The position numbers and the translations under genes were made by a program. This document shows, piece by piece, positions 24,354 through 36,702 of a DNA stretch of 64,000 nucleotides. The notes beneath the pieces are model-generated. The model did not search any database. It was not told the origin of the DNA and worked only from the letters and a program-made list of their open reading frames with translations. The first letter of the stretch is position 1; each line of letters opens with the position of its first letter. The stretch comes from Benincasa hispida (lineage: Eukaryota > Streptophyta > Magnoliopsida > Cucurbitales > Cucurbitaceae): NCBI RefSeq assembly GCF_009727055.1, contig NC_052354.1, forward strand, positions 40,482,219 through 40,546,218, in the 5' to 3' direction.

Positions 24354-27300
24354 TTAAGATCTCCGCCTGTAATTTCCGAACTTCCGAGACACTGCAGCAT
24401 CAGTTAATGTATCCCACACCTGCAAAAACAATCATTTTTCAATAACCACTTACAATTACCAATGCCTCGTTTGATGAACATTTAGATCTCATTTAATAAC
24501 CATTCACGTCCTATTTGATAACTATTTAGGCCCCGCTTAGTAACCATTTAGTTTTTTATTTTTTATTCTTAAAAATCAAGCCTATAAATACCCCTTCTAT
24601 CTCTAAGTTTCTTTACTTTGTTATCTACTTTATTTAAACTTTTTCAAAAAAAAAAAAAACCAAACCAAATTTTGAAAACTAAAAAAATTGTTCTTAAAAA
24701 ATTGTTTTTGTTTTTAGAATTGGGTTAAAAATTCGACTTTTTTAACTTAAGAAAGATGAAAACCACCTTACAAAATTGAGAGGAAAAACGCTTTATTTGC
24801 AAAAAAATCAAATGATTAAAATTTTCAAAACTAAAAATAATAATTTTTAAAAAAATTGTTTATGTTCTTAAAATTTAGCTAAGAATTCAAATTTTTTTTA
24901 TTTTTTAAACGAATCGAAGCAAAGAAGGGCTAAGAATTCAAATATTTACCCCTAGCAAAGATGAAAACCCTGGTAAGAGAAGTACAATTCTCAACAACGA
25001 AAGATATTCACTAAAGGATAAATATTGCAGAAACCACTTTCAATGAAATTAATGAATATACATCTAACATTATATTCTCACCTCCAATTTTCCCTTGGAG
25101 CCTCCAATGGCCAGCAAAAAGGGACAATCTTCTGAGAAGGCAACCGAAAACACAGCTCCCTGGAATGGTTACAACATAACCAAATGATTGTTAGAACTTA
25201 GAAGTTGATGCTACATGTATAACTTAACCACCGAAATCATATTACTTACTACTTTAAGATTCGTGGATGCCACACATGAAGGTTCATTATTGGACAAGTC
25301 CCATAATTTAACCTGCACAAGAGATTGAGTCAATGGCAAACAAAACAAATACCTTTTTTTCTAATATCATCTCCAAAGCATACAAGCGCAATAAAAAGGG
25401 ATTATGAAGGTACCATTTTATCAGTAGATCCAGTAGCAAGTAGCTGGAGAAGTATACAGACAAACAGAAGTTAGTAACCAGACAAAGCTGGCAACACAAC
25501 GGAACGGAGAGGAGGGGGAAAAGTTGAGCAAGAAACAGAAGAAAAGAACAGCAAGTACATTAGGTGCCGAGGGATTGTAAGAAACTGAGCACACAGCTTT
25601 CTCATGCGCATGGAGAGTAAAACTTGCTTTAGATTCAGAACTAGTCTCTGTAGTGGCATTCCGGATGTCAAAACCTTTCACTGTACCATCCTCTAGACTC
25701 ACCTGCACAAAATTTCACAAACCGAACTCAATGAATAAAATAATAGTTGATAGGAACAAACTAAAGAAATTTAAATCAACGAGTGAATTGTGAAGCCAGG
25801 AAAAGGAATCTTCAAAGCCAGATCTGTGCAAGCAAAAATACACACCACAAACATGTGCTCTGTATGCGGATCCCACACCAAGCTCTCCACATCTGCTGTA
25901 ACTTGCCACTTGTAGCCCGAATGGGAAGGATTTCTCCCATCTTTCTGAATTACATAAAAACATAAAACCAGAAAGTTCAAGCTATGATGAGATACCATAA
26001 AACCAAGGTTGAAAGAGTTTGGACCTTGCACTAAGAGACTTGTTTTATTTTACTTTTCTACTTCCAAAGGTTCAAATTTAGTCTTGTCCTTTCAATAAAT
26101 CCTAAAATTATTCTCAACAACTTTTTTGTAATTTAGTCTTTGTTAACCTTTACTTTATAAATAATGGAAAGATAGTCACATCTTATCTTATTCATAATGG
26201 AAATTATTATATTTATTTTACGAATCGCAATAAAAACTAAGAGACCGCATTTAGAAATTTGAAAATAAAGCAATTAAAATGGAACAAAACTTAAGAACAA
26301 AGATTAAAATTGAATAACACCCAAAGTACAAGGATCAAAATGATATTTTAACCTAAAACTAAAGAAGTTAAACATGAAAATCAACTGGTGTCGGAAGAAA
26401 AATAAGTTAAACAGCATCATTGTAATCCCACAAGAGAGTGCAAAAAACACAGTAGAAACATCTCGTATTACCAAAACTACAGAATGATCAAAAGATCCAC
26501 TAAGGAGGACTTGTGACGAATGATGGTTCCATGCAACAGCCTGAACCTGGAAAGTAAAATATAATCAACAGAACATCACAAATGGCACCAATTTGAGAAG
26601 TTACAGATTTATATATATTAGTAAACGCATATAGCTAGGAATTTCACAAGATAAACAACCCCCATCATGAAACTCTTCCGAGTTAACATTAATATAATGA
26701 AAGAATACAACACAGTAGAAACGGATAAAACTTGTAATGGATCAGTTCTGAGAGGAAATTCCAAAAACCCTTCGAGCTTTTTAGTGCATTTTCACAGAGG
26801 CGTGAGCCTCTTATAGTTCAAAGAAGGCATAAGTCTCAAAGCCTGACAAGCCTCAAGGCGTAAGTCTCACAAGTCTTTTTAAACATTGGATGTGATACTC
26901 CTATCATAAATTTAACTTCAACTTCAAGTTGAGACTTATCCAATCGGCCATTAGGATTAATTTATAAATGGAATAAAAACCAGAAAAAGATTATTGAATA
27001 GAAGAAAATGAAGAGAGCCATCGTTTTCCTGTGTTTTGATAAGAACCAAGATGCATGTGCACTATGTCGTGCAAATTGAGCATATGAGTATACAAGTCAG
27101 CATTTGTTGTTCATGTAAGCTTCGAATACAGAAAAATAAGCTAAGATGAATACTTGAAAACAATTTGAACCACTCATCTTCCTTGGGATAGAAAACAGTT
27201 TAAGAAACCAATTTAGACCTTTAGTACACTATTTAATGTATGAATATAACCGAAATTCTTACCTTGTCTGTATGATGCTGCATAGTTATATTACATTGTC

Positions 27301-30300
27301 CAGTAGATACGTCCCAAATTTTGACTTGCTTATCAGCACTTGCACTAGCAAGTATATTCCTGTTTGTTATGGGGAAAATTAACAGTGAATCATAATGCAC
27401 TAAAACATTTTCTTGAAACAACTAACACAGTAACCAAATAATGCTAAACAGACCTATATTCCTTGTTCCAAGCAAGTCCAAGTACCGAATCCGTGTGGCT
27501 GTTCTCCTTGTATGTAACTGATGTCTAGCAAAACAAGATATGGAGTTTGAAAAATTAGAAAAGGCTTAAAAGAACTGGAAATTTTAAGCTTATGCAACCA
27601 AGATTTGAAAACAAATAATACCAGGAAGGAAGTGGGTCAACAAATTCAGAGGAAATGATTGAAATGAGAAATTTGAAAGAGCCTTAATGAGAAAACAAAC
27701 AGCTTACTTTCTTTCCCTTCTTTTTCTTCTTCTTCTCAACAATTCCACCTAACACCACACATGGTTGCACCTCGTCGATCTAGACAAACATAAAAAATGA
27801 GACTTAATATGGCATGCTTGTTTGAAGATGTAACATCAGTCACATAAAAATTCACATTAGCATACAATGTCAAGGTCCCATATCTCGATTGAAGGTTCCA
27901 TCGAACCAACTGCAATAAAGTTCCCTGGCACCAAGTGGATAAAGTAGTCAATAAAAATGGCTGAATCATGTGTAAAATTAAGGTTGTTACTGGTGGCAAT
28001 AATCAAAAAAAGCCTCCCACATATATAATTATATTCACATTCTGAATTAACCCTCAAAGAAAAAACTATATAATCAATGAGAATTTCAGTTCCCCAACCA
28101 AGCAGGTCAGTACTACTCTTCAAAACTCACTTATCTACATTTCAAAATCAAGTGCCAAAGATTTGATTTAGAAGTTAGAACAAGTGTCCATTTGTTTTTC
28201 CATTCACTAAACTATAAGCAGAAGTGATGAGAACATACTAAATTTTCAGATCAAGGGCCAGAGATTTGATTTAGAATGAAATTCCATTTGATTTTCCATT
28301 CAGTAAACTATAAGCAGAATTAACGAAAACATCACACTGAAAAGAATCAATGAAAACACAATACCTCTTTCTCCACCCTTCAGAGGACAATCTAGCCAAG
28401 CTGTGCAAAGAGGAAATGCTGGAATAATTATATCACGGTGAATATAGATGTTTGGATCACCTGCATCATATCCTTCACATATCCACACCTGCAAACAATT
28501 TTTTCTTCAATTTCGCCTATCATTATCCTTTTCTAAATAGGGATTGATTTGAGGACGAAATAGGTATTAGTTCTAGTGTACCACATGCCTGGAGAGCACT
28601 GACGTTATCTTCACTACATGCACAAATTATGACTGCATCCGTCGGTTTGATGGTCTCATCCTCGATATCTTCAGAGTCATCATCCTATAAAGTAAAGAAA
28701 GACATCACGAGTAACAACATAGTGAACTAAATCGTACAAATACCAATGTTCAATAAATAACTTACATCATTGTCCTTGAGATATGGGTCCATGTCATTGG
28801 TTGGGTAGTAAGCATCTCCAGCTCCAGAGGTAAATAACTCAATCTCTAAAGCAAACCAAACCACAATAACGAATAGCCTCGGTAATACACCCAATGAAAG
28901 ATAAATTGCAGTGAAGTGATGGAAGGTCAAATTAGTTAAGAAGTGCCATAGATTCATAATCCAGTTGCAGTGTTATGGTAGTAGCTTACAAAAACCTTTT
29001 TTTATGAGAAACATTCAATCATAAATTTCATTGGTAGTATGAAATTACAAAAGGGCAATTGTACCATGAAAGGTTACATAATGCTATTCCAATGTAAGAG
29101 CAGTAAGATTGTAATCACAAAAAGAGGAAGTTAATTTACACCATGAGCATGACATAGATGTGTACAGAAGATGATCTAAAAAATGAGCGAAATCCATTTC
29201 TCTATCATCGAAAATACGATGATTCCTTTTATTCTAAATGAGACAAAAGAAACCTTGGACAATGAAGTTCCACATAGTTTCCTTCTCATTCTTAAAAATA
29301 TGGCCAATCAGAAGCATATTCAAGAGGGTGAGAGGGTAGTTTGGGAAAACCACACACTAGTTGAAGCAAGATAATATTCTCCTCCAAAATGATTGACCAT
29401 AGTCACAAAAAACCAGGATGTGCACAATGGTTTCATCACTCGGACGACAAAGGACACACCAACTCGGAGCAGACACCATCCATGGGGCCTTTTTTATGAG
29501 ACTTTCAGCCGTGTTAATACTTTGTGGCTAACCTCCCATAGAAAGAACTGAATCTTCTTGGGGATATGACCCCTCCATAAATTTTTATAAAGGAGAGAGT
29601 TCTGTTCTTTACCATACCACTTGGAGGATGTAAATTATAAAAACATGACCACTCATAATTGTCTCAATATAAAAATTAACAAAAATTAATAACATAAAAG
29701 AGCAAAGGGGAAGTTAAATCAGGGGGGCAGGAGGATGAGAATACCATCATCTTCATCATCATAATTGTCCATGTCGAGTTCCTTCAAACCTTCAGCAATA
29801 TCATCATATTTGGTATCTGACTTTGTGGTTTCAGAAGATTTCCCAAGTGCTTGTGCCACAGCTAGTGCATTGGCAATCTCTTCATCATTGGCGTCTTCAA
29901 CATCCATATCTCCTTCATCTGCCTCATCATCGCTATGTTTACTGCAGAGACCAAATCATAGCTTTCAAATATGAAGACGTGGAATTAACATATGCAAAGA
30001 AAATATGCATAATCATCAGGCACTACCACAAAACACATTTCCTGAAACTGAAAGTCTTCGCCTTCTTCATCTATTATATTTGTATAATTATCAATACTAC
30101 ATTCTGATACAACTGAATCTAATCCAAAAAACAGTAAAGATGAAGACTAAAGCGTCCAAACAAAAACCTAAATTGACCCTCCTTACAGATAAAGATACTG
30201 GTCAGTGAAAAGATATAGATAAAATAGAAGTAAAATTAATCAAAATTTTCTGTCACCTGGAATCATCAACGACATGCTTGCTCTTGAGGAGTTCATCAAT

Positions 30301-30381
30301 AGTCTCCTTGGAGGGAGGATCAGCCAGGTCTGGAAGAGGCTTACAGACCCCTTTAGGAACCCATGAAACCGCAGATATCAT
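24354..30381 (-). CDS. PWP1: PWP1-type WD40 protein, 16 coding exons, 491 aa
   Basis: Homologue of periodic tryptophan protein 1, a nuclear/nucleolar WD40 scaffold linked to rRNA gene transcription and ribosome production (family knowledge). Exons, in transcript order: 30381-30257, 29941-29745, 28845-28766, 28684-28589, 28488-28365, 27924-27866, 27779-27708, 27524-27454, 27359-27263, 26546-26472, 25944-25846, 25702-25559, 25443-25414, 25312-25250, 25159-25082, 24419-24354. Phases fit throughout and give 491 residues plus TAA. The N-terminus is [12 protein letters not shown]. An acidic tract spans residues 43-110. The family signature [18 protein letters not shown] lies around 190. WD blades include IEIWDLD, VKIWDV, VKLWDLS and VWDTL. 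A Lys-rich, NLS-like run ([10 protein letters not shown]) is at about 242-251. Length is close to the roughly 500 aa of the human protein. No frame damage; all introns are GT-AG except the fourth. Confidence 0.95.
24470..24930. mobile_element. Small inverted-repeat element in PWP1 intron 15
   Basis: It shares GTAACCATTTAGTTTTTTATTT, the CCAAATTTTGAAAACTAAAA block and AAATTGAGAGGAAAA with the element at 7.3-7.9 kb. Preceding decayed phrases (ATTTAATAACCATT, TTTGATAACTATTTAG) look like further left-end fragments stacked upstream. Non-coding. Confidence 0.55.
28489..28588 (-). other. PWP1: GC-AG intron (intron 4) of PWP1
   Basis: Exon 4 ends CTCCAG and the intron starts GCATGTGG. The acceptor is TTGTTTGCAG at 28489. 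Only this GC donor keeps phase 0 into GTGTGGATATGT of exon 5. The nearby GT dinucleotides shift the frame. AG|GC is the accepted minor donor class in plants. Confidence 0.75.
28990..29640 (-). mobile_element. 3' end of a LINE in PWP1 intron 2, same strand as the gene
   Basis: Minus-strand frames read [17 protein letters not shown] near 29590. After one frameshift, [19 protein letters not shown] follows near 29460. This is the zinc-binding reverse-transcriptase region (zf-RVT) that ends plant LINE ORF2, with C-x2-C-x(n)-H-x4-C visible. The downstream part resembles a LINE 3' end and stops at an A-run (T-run on the plus strand, about 28996-29003). Frameshifts and stops are present. It is 5'-truncated, as most LINE insertions are. 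Confidence 0.75.
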
Positions 30382-30527
30382 TTTCTATTATACGTGGGAT
30401 TTGGTATGAAGGTTCAGGGGAAAGTAAACTGAAGAAAAGAAATGGGTGAAGGCAAAAGAAACCCAACGGCAGTAGTAGCCTTCAGCAATGAAACCCACCT
30501 TGGATTCCGTCTCCTACACCGAAAACC
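30382..30527 (-). promoter_or_regulatory. PWP1: 5' UTR and proximal promoter of PWP1
   Basis: Only about 147 bp separate the ATG (30381) from repeat-like sequence starting at 30528. No clear TATA box was seen on the minus strand. Confidence 0.4.
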
Positions 30528-30952
30528 TGTAAAGACCCGATTTCTATAAAACACATAAAGGGTTGAACCCTCATACATACTGACACCTAAAGACGAGTTA
30601 AGCAACCTTTTGACATTTGTTTAATCTCTAAGTCATCAATAAATTTAAAATAATAATAATAATAATAATAATCCAGGGTAAACAAAATCAACTTTTCAAT
30701 CTGGGATCCCATAACTTTAAAATCGAAAGCATTCTAAGAAAACAAGAGAAATAACTTTAACAAACATCTTAACAATCTTTTAGAGGGAAATATAAATCAA
30801 ATGCAATATAAGTTCAAGCGGAATCTAAGAACTAAGTTATCTTCCATGGCTTTCAAACAAGCTTTGTCGTCTGCCTAAGTTATTATGTCCTACCTGAAAT
30901 AAACATTTAGAGAAAGGGGTGAGTATTCAAAGTACTCAGTAAGAGACCCCAT

Positions 30953-31290
30953 TGTTGGGATCAGGACATATACGTACATGATCATCACGTAGGGTTAAAC
31001 TGTGGTGAGATCTGAACTTTCTTTCTCTAGTTTCCACTCCTCTTATTCTATCTCAGTTGTGCACCTCTTTCGTACACATAGTTTTGTATACATCTCTTTC
31101 ACGCACACAAAACACACTGTTGGGATCAGGACATATACGTACACGATCATCATGTAGGGTTAGGGTTAAACTGTGGTGAGATCTAAACTTTCTTTCTCTA
31201 GTTTCCACTCCTTCTCTTATTCTATCTCAGTTGTGCACCTCTTTCTTATGCATAGTTTTGTACACATCTCTTTCATGCACACAAAACCCA
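30953..31290. repeat. Tandem duplication, unit about 165 bp, two copies
   Basis: TGTTGGGATCAGGACATATA starts at 30953 and again at 31118. The copies match along their length with small insertions in the second (an extra AGGGTT and CT) and a few substitutions. TTTCNTACACA and CACCTCTTTC phrases continue in degenerate form to about 31410. Confidence 0.9.
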
Positions 31291-32425
31291 TTGGGTGTGC
31301 ATCTCTTTCATACACCCTATGCCTCTCTAAGCATGCATCACTTTCATACATACCAACCCTTTTACATCAAGTTCATATACCAGGGTCCCTAAACATGCAC
31401 CTCTTTCGTGCAGTTTAAAAAAAAATCATACAAGAGATAGGAGAGAAACTAGTCAACAAGTCTAAATGAGAACATCCAAACATACAGGTGGTCCCACAAC
31501 GTATAGTCCCATCAAAATAAGCTAGTGTTATAGCCTTTCAGCAAGAACAATCTAATGTCATGCATACCACCATACAAATATAACTATTTGTAACATGTCT
31601 TACCATAGCATAATCTCATGTACGTGCTTTCTATGGTATAGGCTTTCGCAATGTAACATTCCATTCATAATTTCTGCGGCATAACCTTTTATATGTAAAA
31701 GTAAAACAACATATAATATATCTTTAAACAGATTTCACAGCATGAATAATACTTGATACTACTAAACGTTCCCATAAAAGTCACATACCAAGCATTCACA
31801 TAGAAAATAGCATACTAGTGTTCACATAGAAAACCCACATTGGACGTTCCTATAGAAGTCACGTCATAAGCATTCTCATAGCAATCACATGCTAAACGTT
31901 CTTATAAAAACCAATAACAGTAAGTCCCTTACCTCAAAATTTAGGTTCCAAAACTACAACCAAACTTCTTCCTCTCACAAAACCTTTGGGTTAAATCCTA
32001 GAAAAAAGAAAAAAGCATTTAAAATACAAGTTCAGGCCTAAACCCATGCTGTAACATCACTCTTAAACCCAAAGAATACCTAAACGTTTTATAGGTCCCA
32101 ATCTTCTAAACGCCACCAACCAGGATTAGGATTCGAACCTAAGAGAAAACCACACAAATTCGGAATTAAAACTAATTGCCAGCATCCGCAGGAGGAATCG
32201 AGAGGCCAAGACTTAACTTACCGACAAGAATCGCTCAACTCACTCACTGCTGCTGCCCGAGGATGAACGGCCGACTGAGGTGTGACGGGGCCGGCGACTG
32301 CAAGACAGACGATAGCGGCTGGCGGAACTGGGCGGCGACGCTGGCGGGTCTGAGCTGCGACGGACGGAACAAGGGAGAGAAAAACGGCACCGCGCGAGAA
32401 ACGGTGGCTGCGAAAGTCGGGTGAA

Positions 32426-32458
32426 AGAGAGGAACCTATTTNAGAGAGGAACCTATTT
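32426..32458. other. Single-N scaffold join with unmerged 16-bp overlap
   Basis: AGAGAGGAACCTATTT occurs immediately left (32426-32441) and right (32443-32458) of the lone N at 32442. This is how an unmerged contig overlap looks. Confidence 0.85.
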
Positions 32459-32620
32459 TCCAGCAACCGCAAAATTAATATTTTTTATTATTATTTTAAA
32501 ACAAACCCTAATGTGACCAAGTTACAATTTTCCCCAATCTAGCTCACTTGCAGCCCAACAAACAATCCCGGCTCAAACTTAAATCTGATTGAATCCATTT
32601 TCAAATTTTATTTTTTTTAA

Positions 32621-34107
32621 ATATTTTTTTTTATATTTTCGGATATAAGATTTAATGAAATTTTCAACAAAAATAACCCTTGAAGTGGTGACTGTGTGTT
32701 ATTTATTTGAAAATTCTTTCCATATTTACGAATTTTTTCTGAAAAAAATAATATGCATTTATTATAGAGTATTAATTAATTGAGATATTATTCTTATTTG
32801 CGATTAATGAGATTTTATTTTCCATTTTACATATCAAGCTTCTCTAATGTTTTTAACTATTTGGTTTCACGATAGCCTGTTTTTCTTTCTAGTGTCGTCT
32901 TCTTCGTTTTTCATTTTCATTTTTCACGAAGCTCTTGTATTCCAGGTTTGTTTTCTTTTGTTTATTAATGGTTTTATTGTACTGTTTTTTTCGTGTATTT
33001 CCTCTTTTTGATAATTTCTTCTTTTTCAAATTCTCTTTGTAATTTCGGAGGGTTTTGGTGGCATTTTTCAAGTCGATGGATATGTTTGAAACACAATAAT
33101 TTGCGTATTGTGTTTAATAGTTTCTAATACATTATGTTTGATTTTTTATATTATGTAATATATTTCATTGTTTGTTTTGAGTATTATTTAGTTTTTATGT
33201 AATATATTCAATGATTTTTTTGTCTTTTTACTCATTGTTAGCACAAGTATACCTTTGTCTATATTGAATATAATATCTATTCTAGATATTTTGATATGTA
33301 TGCAATACTAATTAGGTACCGCTTGCATGCCAAATTTTTATGATGGTTTGTCTTATTTGATTTTGTCTATTATATTTCCATTATTATTTTAAGTATATTC
33401 TTATTACACATTGTTATCATATATATACCATAGTTTATATTGTTTGTATAATGTACCTCCGATGTTATGATATGTACGTTATACTGATGTCATTTTTATA
33501 TGATGATATGTCTTATTTGATTTTGCCTATTATATTTCATTGTTTATTTTGAGTATTGATACGAAAACTCTAGTGTATTAGCATTATATACTTTTTTGGA
33601 ATGAGAATCCCTAATTCTCAAAATTAAAACCCCTAAATCTTATCCGAGTGAGTTTTACAGGCCGACTGGAAACTTCTCAAACTCAAGCATTTACTTCTCT
33701 AGTTAGAAAATATATTGTCTTACCCTCATCGACAATAGCTAAAAATCTTATCCGTATACTACTATTTGAATTTCCTGAATGATCTGAGGATTCTAAAAAT
33801 TGGAATAAAAAAATGCATGTAAAGTGCACCTATAATGGTGTCTAATTATTTTCAATCTCTCATCTCTAAAGATTAGGTTAGATATAGATTGCCTTAAGAT
33901 CAAAGCTCTTGAGACAAATAACAAGTTCCCTAGCCCAAGATTCAAACACTCCGTAAGATATGATGATCAAGATAGGATGAAATCCAACTTGAATATTCTT
34001 GGTATGCAACTCAATTCATGAATTGCAAAATTCAAGAAGTTCTTTTGATTAAACTTAAAAGAAGCATAAAGGCCATATTTGATTCGTCATAAAACTTAAC
34101 TCAAAAC
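32621..34107. other. AT-rich non-coding stretch with weak internal duplication
   Basis: No gene seen. Between about 33280 and 33560 two diverged copies of a block occur, each with GATATGTA(T/C)G, TGTCTTATTTGATTTTG(T/C)C and TATTATATTTCC/TATATTTCATTG. Nothing else recognised. Confidence 0.45.
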
Positions 34108-34195
34108 TGTTGGGGTTGATGCCCTAAAGTCTCGTGTCCTGTAGTTTGTAAACAGTATGTACGAATGCTTGTGTTGTTAGTATATGATATTTACT
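34108..34195 (+). repeat. 5' LTR start of element D (fragment)
   Basis: The first 90 bp or so match the start of the other TTGGGGTTGATGCCC LTRs (CCTGTAGTTTGTAAACA, then ATATGATATTTACTTCA). Sequence then departs to unrelated DNA, so most of this LTR has been lost or replaced. Confidence 0.7.
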
Positions 34196-35856
34196 TCACA
34201 TCTGCGACGATTCCAATGCTATTCTGGGGCGTTGAGCAAATGGTGCGACGATGACATGACAACTTTGGAGCGTTGCAACACTGCCCTGCATCCAAGGATT
34301 ATGTCTTCCAGAATTGAGCTAGCATTGGACTTAAGCATAGAAGGAGTGTTGCGATGCTCGACAAGGCAAAATTCTTCATTCCTTCTTCATTTGTTCAATT
34401 TGGTTTCTAACTTCATCATTTTAACGCCTTTTGTCTCGAATGCTTAATTCGACTGCTTGTACACTCAAGTCCTACAAAATAATCAATTTAACCAAATTAA
34501 GTAGCTAAACAACCCCGAGTTAGGTAGAATAAGATAACACATTTCCAGTGCTACCAATGATTGGATGTTTACAAAATTAGCACTTAGATTTACCGCTATA
34601 AATCATTTAAAGTTGTATGGTCCCGGTGTTTTTGGTCTTTTTAATTATGCTATCTTGTATGTAAATCTGTGTCGTTCAATTTACAAGAGTTACAGAGGAG
34701 TTTGGTACCATTTGAAGTAAGAACGTGCGAAAGAAAAGTGTCGAAATTGCATTTTGTGCTAAAGCGTAATGGGAGAGCATAGTTAAGCTACCCTTTACAC
34801 TGAAGCATAGAAAGGCAAGCGTCGTTACGCTCTAGCTGAACGTTGTTATGCTCAGAATTTTTTTAGCCCAGCGTCACAACGCTGGTTTAATTTGAGACTA
34901 GCGTTGCAACGCTCCAGCCGAGTGTAGCGACCTTCGAGACATTAGTCGCATGTTGGAGGTCATGGGTTCGAGGTCCACTGTCAGTTTTTGGAGCAATTTT
35001 GGAAATTTTATGTATTTTATGTAATTTTATTGCTTTTTAATTAATTGAATTAATATAAGAGTTATTTAATTTAATTAATTTGTTAGGAGTGCCAATTTTG
35101 GTCCAATTTTGGCTATTGAAATAATTTTCATGTGATGTATGATTATTTTATTATATTACATAATATATGCCATGTTGTTCAAAATCCTACCATAAGATAA
35201 ACATATTATCATGCATCATATTTAACATAAGTATTATATTATATAGTTGCATGCATTTATAAAATGTCCATACATCATACTTTATTATAATTGTTATATT
35301 ATATAGTTTGGATGATGGATATGTGTTTATTTTTTCATAACTTTATAATATAAGTATTATGTTATGTAATGAAAATGAAAATGCTTGAAGCATGACATTG
35401 CTTAGAAAATATAATTGTTATATTTCATGTATGTCATTAGAAGCATGCTTATAGGTTTTAGTTGTTTCATTGAGTTTTATAATTGTTATAAGTTTAATAG
35501 ATAAGATTGTTATAGCCAATTGCAACAATTATATTCTTCCCTGAGACGGACTAATTGGGGCGGAGTTATAGGGTTTAAAATAAAGGGTTTCATTTACGAA
35601 AAAACATAAAGGTAGTTAATGATTTCTTGACCAAATTAATGGTAATTAAATATTATAGGAATAAGAGTTATTTTGGTGTAATATTTAATTGAGAATGTCT
35701 TAGTTCAACGAAGAAATAACTATTCACCCCAAGGTGACATTTATTCTAAATCACCGAAGTATCATTACAAAATTAAATGGTTTTAGGGTTCATTAAGAAT
35801 TTTGCCAGATTAATTAGATTAAATGAGTTTTTGCTTGCATATCTAATATAAGTAAT
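34196..35856 (+). other. Leader of element D, non-coding, with short palindromes
   Basis: From about 35090 the leader resembles that of element F (51130 onward), with recurring ATGCATCAT and TATTATATTATAT phrases. Around 34818-34913 lie short palindromes of the form AGCGTNNNNACGCT. The 34190-34560 part is of unknown origin. Confidence 0.55.
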
Positions 35857-36470
35857 TTGTTCGTATCAGCATCTTATAAACATGCTAGCGCTATAATAAC
35901 CTTACTTGGTGCTGATAAGTTAACCGACAAAAATTATGCTTCTTTGAAAAATACGATTAACATCGTCCTGATCTTCGACGACCTCAAATTCATCCTAACG
36001 GAGGAATGTCTTCCGATTCCTGGACCTGCAGCATCACGAAATGTTCGTGACGCCTATGACAGATGGACTAAGGCCAACGATAAGGCCAAAGTCTATATTT
36101 TGGCAAGCTTAACAGAAGCCTTGGCCAAAAAGCATAAGTCCATATCATTGCTCACGAGATCATGGAGTCATTGCATGAGATGTTTGGGCAACCGACCACA
36201 TATCTCAGACATGAAGCTCTAAAGTACACCTTTAACGCCAAAATGAATGATGGATCGTCAGTTAGGGAGCATGTCCTTAATATGATAGTCCACTTCAATG
36301 TGGCCGAGATGAATGGGGCTGTCATAGACGAATCCAACCAGGTAAGCTTTATTTGGAAGAGTTTCCTATAATTCCCATCAATGTTGTTATGAACAAAATA
36401 GAATACAACCTTACCACCCTTCTTAACGAGCTGCAGACTTACAAGTTCCTTATGAAAGTTAAAGGATAAC
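35857..36470 (+). pseudogene. Element D gag pseudogene
   Basis: Copia gag polypeptide (UBN2/Retrotran_gag type). The first part contains LLGADKLTDKNYASLKNTIN, then ILTEECLPIPGP and AKVYILASLTEALAKKH. A frameshift near 36140 moves reading to ESLHEMFGQPTTYLRHEA, SVREHVLNMIVHFN and NGAVIDESNQVS, ending at a stop near 36370. It is collinear with element F gag. The zinc knuckle is not found here. Confidence 0.85.
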
Positions 36471-36681
36471 ACAGGGAGGCAAATGTTGTCAATTCCTCGA
36501 AAAAATTCCACAGGGGATCTACCTCTGGGAATAAGTCCACACCTTATTCTGTAGGCTAAATGAAAGAAGAAGAAAGGTGGTAAGAGGAATAAAGTTACCA
36601 CACTTGCTGTTGTACTGGGCATTTGTGCCCTAGTTTATTGATTTGTGTACTTATAATGAGATTATATTGTACACCCCACTA

Positions 36682-36702
36682 GCTTTAGGACAAGTGGGAG
36701 AT
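36682..36702 (+). other. Polypurine tract of element D
   Basis: AGGACAAGTGGGAGAT lies directly before the 3' LTR start TGTTCGGGTTGATG. Confidence 0.75.

Larger units (their letters stand above)
30528..32620. repeat. Repeat-derived region upstream of PWP1, LTR-like
   Basis: It begins TGTAAAGACCCGA, a style common at plant LTR starts, and includes a GGGGTGAGTATTCAAAGTACTCAGTAAGAG phrase (30918-30946) of the kind found in non-coding parts of plant gypsy LTRs. A GC-rich patch at 32170-32420 is unlike its surroundings. No coding sequence was recognised and the right end is not fixed. An LTR origin is inference. Confidence 0.35.

Noticed and set aside
25421..26031. Overlapping minus-strand ORFs as separate genes
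   Set aside because: They are PWP1 exons 11 and 12 read into neighbouring introns, or shadows of them.
29765..30208. Plus-strand ORFs with Ser-rich and Gln/His content
   Set aside because: Antisense of PWP1 exon 2 (acidic tract) and intron 1.
32176..32472. Opposed ORFs in the GC-rich patch
   Set aside because: Open on both strands due to composition; one crosses the N; no domain.
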